The translations under genes and the position numbers were made by a program. Of a stretch of 64,000 bases of DNA, positions 57,861 through 64,000 are shown piece by piece (positions within the stretch are counted from its first letter, which is position 1; each line of letters starts with the position of its first letter). The notes beneath the pieces were generated by a model. That model made no database searches and was not told the origin of the DNA. It worked only from the letters and a program-made list of their open reading frames with translations. The DNA comes from Fonsecaea monophora (taxonomy: Eukaryota > Ascomycota > Eurotiomycetes > Chaetothyriales > Herpotrichiellaceae). The stretch is taken from assembly GCF_001642475.1 (NCBI RefSeq), contig NW_019173936.1:186001-250000 (forward strand), read 5' to 3'.

Positions 57861-58761
57861 ACCTAGGAGGTCCTAGATAGATACTTGGGTATGTAGATAT
57901 GTAGGGCAGTTTGTATAAATCCCTCCTCCAATATTGTCCGGGATCAATTATCCCCGACTGTCTATGTCCGACTATACTCGACGATACTCGATCGTGTGGG
58001 ATGCTGATTTCGTACCGGTTATTGGATACTGCATACTGCATGGGGTACTCACTGCCTGACTCGCCCGCTCTCTCACTTACTGTACATGTACAGATACACA
58101 CGCCAGCCATGCGGCGGCCCAACCCGACCAGCGAGTTCTAGATCCGGCCAGTGGCCTTGAGGATGCGAGGATGAAAGGACAGATGGATGAGTTGTCATGG
58201 ACAAACCAACCCCTCTTCCTCCCCCTTCCTCCTCGGCGGAATGACAAGCGACGAGCGGCCGAGTTACATGCTCGAGATGTGCTCCTTATAAAGCCCCACA
58301 TGGACAATCGGACAACACATCGATGCACGATGCTGCTTAGTGTCTACATCCAGGTTCGACGAACGTGTCATTTGAGACAGTCTGCATACAAAGAAAGGAG
58401 AAGGGGGCGGGGGATTGGATGAATGAATGGGAGGCCAAGAGGTGGGAAAAAGAGTGGTAAATGAGTAATGGTCGTTGATGAACTCGGTTTGGTAGTTGTT
58501 GAAGGAGGGAGGGAAATTGAAGAAAATACAAGAAATTCTGGCAATGCTAGTAGCTGTCATCCATCACACAGCATTCGGCACAATATGGCGATATCTTCTC
58601 GGTGGTGAAAAAGAAAAGAAAACATCCTTTGGAGATCGACGGTCATAGAGAAGATGTGTCTATGTCACCGCATTGGATACTAATATGCTTGACTTGGTAG
58701 GAACTCCAAACTGAAACGACACAACATAGCAGGATAAGACAGATCATGACTACCTGCCGTC
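57661..58761. other. Intergenic region with GGTGA-rich leader
   Basis: The first ~200 bp upstream of the ADH start is an imperfect GTGAG/GAGAT purine repeat (57661-57860). The rest has no supported gene. Confidence 0.5.
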
Positions 58762-59895
58762 CTACATGGTCACCACCTCATTCACCGGCGCGACAGGCCT
58801 CCCCGTCCGGAAAAGACTCCGAATATTCTCAAAACACTCCCTCTCGGACTTCATAAACGCCACGTCCGTCAACCCGCCCATGTGCGGCTGAACCACGACC
58901 TTGTCACTCTCCCAGAAATACGGGTTGACGTTGGGTTCGTTGCAGAAGACGTCGAGGCCGGCGCGCGTCAGCTTGCCCGACTCCAGAGCTTGGATTAGGG
59001 CCTCCTCGTCGATGATGGCGCCCCGGGCCGTGTTGACCAGGAAGGCGCCCGGTTTCATGGCGGCGAATTCGGCGTGCGAGATGAGGTTCGTGGTCGACTC
59101 GTTGAGTGGGCAGGAAATGGAGACGATGTCCGCGTCGGCGAGGAGGACGTGCAGCGATGAGCAGTATTCGGCATTGTACTCCCTCTCCACGTCCGGGGGG
59201 AGTCGCTTGCGGTTGTAGTACTTGACTCGCAGGTTGAAGACTGAGGCCTTCTTTGCCGTGTACTAGTGTGTTCAGTCAGTGAGAGTTGACACCACAAAAT
59301 CCATTGAGCAGTATCGCCCACCTTTCCAATCGCCCCCATACCCACGATCCCGAGCGTCAGCCCTGTTGGATCTCGACTGGGAACAAGGCCTTGCTTCCAA
59401 TTCCCCGTCCTGGCACTCTTCTCGCTTCGGGTGGTATCTCTCAGCACTGCCAGGATCAAGAAAATGGCCATGTCTGCAGTCGCTTCAGCGACGGCGTCGC
59501 GAGTGTTGCAGAACCAGACATTATTCCGCGTCATCCAGTCGACATCAAACTCATTAAAACCCGCTGAAGCAGAGGCAATGATCTTGCATTGAGGCAACAA
59601 GCTGCCTAGAAGACCCTCATCGAACGGCTCGTACGGAATGGTGCCCATACGAATGATAAAGGCATCGACCGGACGAGAGCTCGCTATGAATTTCGGGAGG
59701 AGATCCTGGGTTTCCTGCCGATTCGTTGCTGGGAGGATCTTTGGCAATTAGAGACTCGGCCACCATACACCTCTGAAGACTGGTTACCTCGAAATCGAAC
59801 TCCCGCTTGAACTCTGCCAGGAATTCATCACCGACATATTTTGGATCTCCGAGAGCCACAACAAGCGGCTTGGTGGCGGCGGCGGCGTTGGACAT
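58762..59895 (-). CDS. D-isomer-specific 2-hydroxyacid dehydrogenase
   Basis: NAD(P)-dependent dehydrogenase that interconverts 2-oxoacids and D-2-hydroxyacids (glyoxylate/hydroxypyruvate-reductase-like). Exons 59895-59788, 59738-59322 and 59262-58762; introns 49 and 59 bp; 341 aa. Nucleotide site G-I-V-G-M-G-A-I-G with the Lys completed by splicing. Catalytic Arg in N-T-A-R-G-A-I-I-D, acidic Glu in the L-D-V-F-C-N-E-P block and His in V-V-Q-P-H-M-G-G. All three catalytic residues are present. It is close to fungal glyoxylate reductases in block wording. Adjacent to the DAO-type oxidase on the same strand, and possibly co-regulated since only ~250 bp separates them. Confidence 0.92.
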
Positions 59896-60147
59896 GTCAG
59901 AGCCAATTTTGTGGTCTCGTGCCTCTAGCTCTGACTCGACCAATTTCTAAACCATGATATTGTTTCCCATTGTTGTAGACATAAGCTGGACCTACGCGCC
60001 CTTTGATGTAGCCCATCTCCGAGAAGTTTCTCAGCAGGTTCGGGCTTCTCCGGGCACTGAGTCACCAGTTTCAATAGTTCTGTGATTCGAGGCAGCAAAT
60101 ATGTTGAGCAGAGCAATGCTCTGAGTGAATGTCATGCCAAAGTCAGA

Positions 60148-61602
60148 TCAAGCAGACAACTTCAAATCATCGTCGGTAGACATTTCCACGTTCTTGAGCG
60201 CTCTTGAACCACTGCTACCCTCCATGAGAACATTCACAGGTTGTTGACCTGCTTGCAATGTCCTCCATTTCCAACTTCTGACCAACTGGCGATCCATATC
60301 AACTCCCTCGATGATGTCGACTATCCACTTACCAATGTTGGGAAGATACTTGAAGGCATGTCCGCTGCCGCCTGTCGCGATCAGCACCGACTCTTGACCA
60401 GGCAAGGTGTCGATGAGATAGTGGTTGTCGAAAGAGTCCGTATACCAACATAGTCGGGTCAACTGGATATCGATCCCTTCCTCGACCATTTCTGGGAGAA
60501 AGTCTCTGATGAAAGACTCGACGACTGTCAACGCTTGCTTGGGGAGTTGTGTAATCTTCTCGTCGGCTGTATATCTTGTGATGGGCACACTGCGCTCCTT
60601 GCCGTCTGATTGCATCGTAGGATTGGTATATTTGGTGCCTCTATACCCAATCTTCATATACCCTCTTTCATCTCGGGGAAAGCCATAGAGACCACCAATG
60701 GCCCCATCTCGCATTCTATATGACCAAGACGGGAACCTCTCTGGATCGAAACGTTCGAAAAGAGGTGATTTTGGTGGGATTTTCAACATCACCACTGACC
60801 CAGCTGTCGTTTCGCAGATACCGTCGAGCTCTGGGATCAGTGATGGTGTCCACCCGCCGCACGCCATAATGACCTTCGATGCAAGGTGTTTTCGGCCGTC
60901 TCTCATTCTAATCCCCGTAACTCTTTGTCGATCGTCGTAGCAGAATGCCTCAAAACAACCGGCATCAGGATGCAGGACGAAGCGAACCCCCATCTCCTTT
61001 CCCTTGTGGAGGGCGAAACGACACGCCATATCTGCAATGGCTATCCCACCGGTAGTGTCTAGAACACCGAGATAGCTTTCACCTTTTGATTTGCGTTCAA
61101 AAGGATCCATTGCGTAGCCAAAGCCTCTCTCGCGGGCAATTTCCTCATGCTGGCTGTCAGTTGTGATGAGCTGGGTATCGCTGAAACCCGCTCGCTCCAT
61201 ATTTCTGATGGTTGCTTTCTCAAATTCCGGAAGTTCATCTCGGTCAGTCAACGAGAGATGGCCGTTGTTGATGAAGACCTTATCTGCTCTAGTCATTCCG
61301 TCAGGTACGCATCTGCCCGTGCTAATCTCTTGGTTCCACTCCTCCCAGCACTCGATAGCTTCTCTAGAGAGGTCTTGGTATTCGGTTTGTTCGCCATATG
61401 CAGACCGGATAATCTTGTTCATGTCGGCAGAAGCAGAATCACAGCCGGAGATGTAGTCATATTTTGTACTTTCATAGGGCTGTGCGTCGAAGACAGTGAC
61501 GTCGGTATAGCCTCTCGCTGCCAGGTGGAGAGCAGTACTCAGGCCAAACACACCTGCGCCAACAATGACAATGCAGTCTGTTTTTTCCAATGGCGGAGCC
61601 AT
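60148..61602 (-). CDS. DAO-family FAD oxidase (fructosyl-amine / pipecolate / sarcosine oxidase-like)
   Basis: Flavin amine oxidase, intronless, 484 aa. N-terminal FAD motif G-A-G-V-F-G-L-S-T-A-L-H-L-A; acidic Asp ends the second strand in VTVFDAQPY. D-M-N-K-I-I-R-S-A-Y follows, a block typical of fructosyl amino acid oxidases and fungal pipecolate/saccharopine oxidases. The C-terminal LCWYTDSFDNHYLID and ATGGSGHAFKYLPNIGKWI match the covalent-flavin Cys and active-site region of this group. Expected reaction: oxidation of a secondary amine (glycated amino acid, L-pipecolate or N-methyl amino acid) with release of H2O2. No classical signal peptide. The C-terminus KLSA is not a clear PTS1, although relatives are often peroxisomal. 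Substrate not decided. Confidence 0.88.
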   Translation of the reverse strand: MAPPLEKTDCIVIVGAGVFGLSTALHLAARGYTDVTVFDAQPYESTKYDYISGCDSASADMNKIIRSAYGEQTEYQDLSREAIECWEEWNQEISTGRCVPDGMTRADKVFINNGHLSLTDRDELPEFEKATIRNMERAGFSDTQLITTDSQHEEIARERGFGYAMDPFERKSKGESYLGVLDTTGGIAIADMACRFALHKGKEMGVRFVLHPDAGCFEAFCYDDRQRVTGIRMRDGRKHLASKVIMACGGWTPSLIPELDGICETTAGSVVMLKIPPKSPLFERFDPERFPSWSYRMRDGAIGGLYGFPRDERGYMKIGYRGTKYTNPTMQSDGKERSVPITRYTADEKITQLPKQALTVVESFIRDFLPEMVEEGIDIQLTRLCWYTDSFDNHYLIDTLPGQESVLIATGGSGHAFKYLPNIGKWIVDIIEGVDMDRQLVRSWKWRTLQAGQQPVNVLMEGSSGSRALKNVEMSTDDDLKLSA

Positions 61603-62258
61603 ATTCTAGGCTGTGTCGAGTTGGGTGGTATACGGAAGTCCTAGAATCCGCTGTATTTGGAGCGCAACTCGAACATGAGCTGTATTCGCAGTGTTCAGAA
61701 TTTCGGGGAAAATGCACCGTGAGTCTTCCGCGTTGTCCAAAACTCACGTAGACAAACACATAACACTTGCTAGATGTAGAAATTCAGCACACCAACCATG
61801 ATGGTACACGTACACCAGCACACCATTGAGATTGGTACTGTAAGTATTCGGTACAGTAGCGGGCTCTGCGCCTAAACACGCAGCCACGTGGCGGCCTCTA
61901 TGAGGGTAATTCAACCTGTGGGGAGTATTTTATGCTCATGCACATACATTTACAACGAGGGGCTGGTGGTGCTCCGATCATGATAAGGGGTAGGCATTGC
62001 GTTGGAGTAAGGTACATATGTACGAGGTACTCGATACACAGATACCCGTGCCTCGTACATTATGCGTGAGTATCTCGCTTTGGGCAAAGTCAGCAAACTT
62101 CTCTTGGCGTATTTGCTACCTTTGTATGAGATGGACCACCGGTGATGCCTACCTGCTACACCTACCTTCACCACCAACACCATGAGCCTGAAGACCAGCA
62201 ATGTCATTTCTCCCATATAAAATGTGAATAGGGAGCGCAAAGCTCTCCAGCAAGAAAA
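61603..62258. other. Divergent intergenic region
   Basis: Promoters of the FAD oxidase (-) and the DUF4536 gene (+). GTAC/GAGGTACTCG words cluster near 61810-61860 and 62018-62060. No other gene. Confidence 0.5.
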
Positions 62259-62602
62259 ATGGTTTTCAAAAAAGAGGACAAGTTCCCTGAATTCGAAGAC
62301 CCCAGAGCGTTCGACAAGCAAGATTGTCTCTCGTGCAGGATTCTCGGTATGCCGGCGGTCGAATAGACCTCTCTCCAGACCACTACAAAGTGCAGACAGC
62401 TGACTGCTTACTCCCTCCAGGCTCTACGGCATTCGTGGCCCTAGGTGGCTACACCTATTTCTCGGGTATGCAGCAACTTCGCGCTCGGCAAAAGGTCATC
62501 GAACTCAGCAAGTCCAAGTACAAATACGGCTCGCGCCAGCTGGGCATCATATCATTGTCCGCAACGCTCATGGGCTTGGGGATTTACCGCATGTTTATTT
62601 GA
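62259..62602 (+). CDS. Small DUF4536 (Dmo2/DMAC1-like) mitochondrial membrane protein
   Basis: Short membrane protein, 89 aa. Exons 62259-62346 and 62421-62602; intron 62347-62420 (74 bp, GTATGC..TCCAG). Layout: acidic N-terminus with D-C-L-S-C-R (CxxC), then two hydrophobic segments, GSTAFVALGGYTYFSGM and LGIISLSATLMGLGIYRMFI, joined by a basic loop. CxxC followed by a glycine-rich hairpin is the DUF4536 pattern of yeast Dmo2 and human DMAC1/TMEM261, the latter an assembly factor of complex I's distal membrane arm. The gene is visible only when spliced, because the unspliced frame begins in the intron. Function by family inference. Confidence 0.85.
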
Positions 62603-62881
62603 TCGAGCCCGTCTGTCATTGTTCACAGCCAACGAGCTGGTCCGCATATGTAACAAAGCAAATGGTTTAAGGAGTCATTCAGGATTAGGGGCGAATCTCA
62701 ACCCCGGAGACTATCTGTCTGTCTAGAGCGCTCAAATGAGCCAAAACATCAATGTACTCTAATGCAACTAAAACTTCGCCATGCTGATGGTCATGTCCTC
62801 ATAAGAATATACCGTTTCATGCACTAGAGCTGAAAGATGATCATGGTGCCGAAAACACAAATCGACGTGTGCGGCCAAAGG

Positions 62882-63649
62882 TCATGAAATCCTCCCCTTC
62901 TTGCTGCTCTCGAATCCTTCCCTCGGTCCGATGTTGGAAATGTCAAAAAAGTCGGGTATCTGGAATTTGCGCTTCGTACCAGCTGTGAAAGTAAACTCTC
63001 GTGTCGATGATCGTGTTCCGTGTCTTTGATTGCTGCTTCGATGGGGCGTGCGACTTCCTCGGTTGTTGACAAAAGTTGCTCGGCTCGTACTACCTGATGT
63101 TGACGAAGAGGCCTGGGGCTCTGGCGCCGCGCCACTGTCCTCATCTGTTTGCATATCGTCATGCGGTGTCGAGGCTGCATTTCCGCTGAAGTAAAACATG
63201 GGTGTCGTCGTCGGTTGCTCCTGAGACAGAGAAATTTGTGGCTCCTCGGTTTGGGTACCCGACTCTGCCCTTGTAGGTAGTATTGAGGTCGAGACGGGTT
63301 GTTCGACTGCTGGGGAGATGGCTCGTTGTCTTTGACCGGTTTCGCTTCTCTCGTCGTCGCTTTCGATCTGGTGGTGGTGGGTAGACCCCTCATATCTTTC
63401 CGTCGCCCACTGCCTCACCCTCCAGCCCTCACCATCTTGTAGACCGAGATTCTCTTTATCCAGGAAACTGAGTAGATCCTCCAAAGCATCTTGGTACCCA
63501 GCTTGACGGCTGGCATTCTGATCTGTGACTGCCGACTTGTAAAGGTTTGTGACGGAGAGCGCAGCGGTTCGAAAGGCTTGGAGGAGTTGTTCGGGGGGCG
63601 CAGGTCGAGTCGAGGGGAGTGAGGTGTTGAGAGACCTCATCGAGTCCAT
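62882..63649 (-). CDS. Conserved-looking hypothetical protein with basic C-terminal motif
   Basis: Intronless 255-aa protein; I do not recognise the family. Start at 63649 (MDSMRSLNTSL), the first ATG in frame. Residues ~15-90 form a helical domain: PEQLLQAFRTAALSVTNLYK, then QAGYQDALEDLLSFLDKENLG and GWRVRQWATER. This looks folded and conserved. The middle (~100-215) is Ser/Thr/Gln-rich and disordered. The C-terminus has a basic-hydrophobic motif KRKFQIPDFFDISN and ends KKGRIS, which could act in nuclear localisation or binding. No signal peptide or membrane segment. A small nuclear adaptor is a guess. No contextual clue from the neighbouring DUF4536 gene. Confidence 0.7.
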   Translation of the reverse strand: MDSMRSLNTSLPSTRPAPPEQLLQAFRTAALSVTNLYKSAVTDQNASRQAGYQDALEDLLSFLDKENLGLQDGEGWRVRQWATERYEGSTHHHQIESDDERSETGQRQRAISPAVEQPVSTSILPTRAESGTQTEEPQISLSQEQPTTTPMFYFSGNAASTPHDDMQTDEDSGAAPEPQASSSTSGSTSRATFVNNRGSRTPHRSSNQRHGTRSSTREFTFTAGTKRKFQIPDFFDISNIGPREGFESSKKGRIS

Positions 63650-64000
63650 GATGAACACTCGAAGAGGCTCTTGCAAAAGGCTGACTGATGTCGGAGCGAT
63701 GCCTCGAGTCGATGGCCAAGGACTTGATTACGAGACGATCGAGGAGGGGTTTGTTTTGGTGCCGAGCCTGAAGACAAAAGAATTCCTTCTACCGGCAGAA
63801 TAGAAAAAGAGTGACAAAGAAGTGGTGAGTCTCAGCCAGATGGGTCCTTCGTCTGTTTAGAGAGGTAGACAAGCTGCTGCAAGAGGAGTAGTTGTGGTTG
63901 GGCAGCTGGAATGAAACAGGACCCGGGAGCAGATGTGAAGTGTCAGTCCCCGTGACACAGTGGCTCGGGTGGATGTGTTGATCCGATTACGAAAAAAATC
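63650..64000. other. Right-edge intergenic sequence
   Basis: Promoter side of the preceding minus-strand gene. Short plus frame 63549-63803 is not supported by motifs. Nothing else seen. Confidence 0.4.

Noticed and set aside
57661..58122. N-terminal extension of the alcohol dehydrogenase frame
   Set aside because: The open frame continues upstream only through the GGTGA/GAGAT repeat, giving Ser/Tyr/His-rich low-complexity sequence. Family similarity starts after the ATG at 57660.

Overview
The window is nuclear DNA of a filamentous ascomycete (Pezizomycotina). Most genes are split by short spliceosomal introns (about 45-105 bp, GT..AG, often with CTAAC/CTGAC-like branch sites). The families are typical of moulds: GT69 mannosyltransferase, NmrA-like protein, Zn2Cys6 regulator, class-A flavin monooxygenase, DUF7580-subtilase and the fungal type of PNP_UDP protein. 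The gene mix would fit Eurotiomycetes such as a black yeast, but the sequence alone does not fix the order. No rRNA, tRNA, CRISPR or complete transposon was seen.

Left part (1-30.5 kb), mostly housekeeping: a chitin synthase cut by the left edge (-), low-molecular-weight protein tyrosine phosphatase (+), glutathione S-transferase-like protein (+), NmrA-like NAD(P)-binding protein (+), secreted HExxH metallopeptidase (-), CRAL-TRIO/SEC14-like protein (+), a gene-poor stretch of about 6 kb (12.2-18.0 kb) with simple repeats and two doubtful genes, HINT-type HIT protein (-), GT69 alpha-1,3-mannosyltransferase-like protein (-), pepsin-family aspartic protease (-), U3 snoRNP protein Utp15 (+), Gfo/Idh/MocA (dihydrodiol-dehydrogenase-like) oxidoreductase (+) and a C2-domain Fic1/Inn1-like cytokinesis protein (+).

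Middle part (31.4-38.9 kb), the most unusual locus: two large genes diverge from a 375-bp intergenic region. One encodes C2H2-like zinc fingers followed by a purine/uridine-phosphorylase-like (PNP_UDP) domain. The other encodes a DUF7580-like helical domain fused to an intact intracellular subtilisin-type (S8) protease. Both catalytic domain types are known as effector domains of fungal NLR immune/allorecognition receptors, but neither protein shows an NTPase or repeat sensor. A truncated second PNP_UDP C-terminal half lies just downstream.

Right part (39.3-61.6 kb): a probable catabolic or secondary-metabolic cluster. It holds a VOC-family, extradiol-dioxygenase-like protein, a SnoaL/NTF2-like protein, a P450, an aromatic-ring FAD monooxygenase, a Zn2Cys6 regulator and a second P450 paralogous to the first. 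Further out come a secreted Thr/Ser-rich Cys-domain protein, zinc alcohol dehydrogenase, D-2-hydroxyacid dehydrogenase and a DAO-type FAD oxidase. The core suggests hydroxylation of an aromatic compound followed by ring cleavage. The window closes with a small DUF4536/Dmo2-like mitochondrial membrane protein and a conserved-looking protein of unknown function.

Exon coordinates were derived by hand from reading frame, splice signals and family conservation. The phases of the main gene models close.
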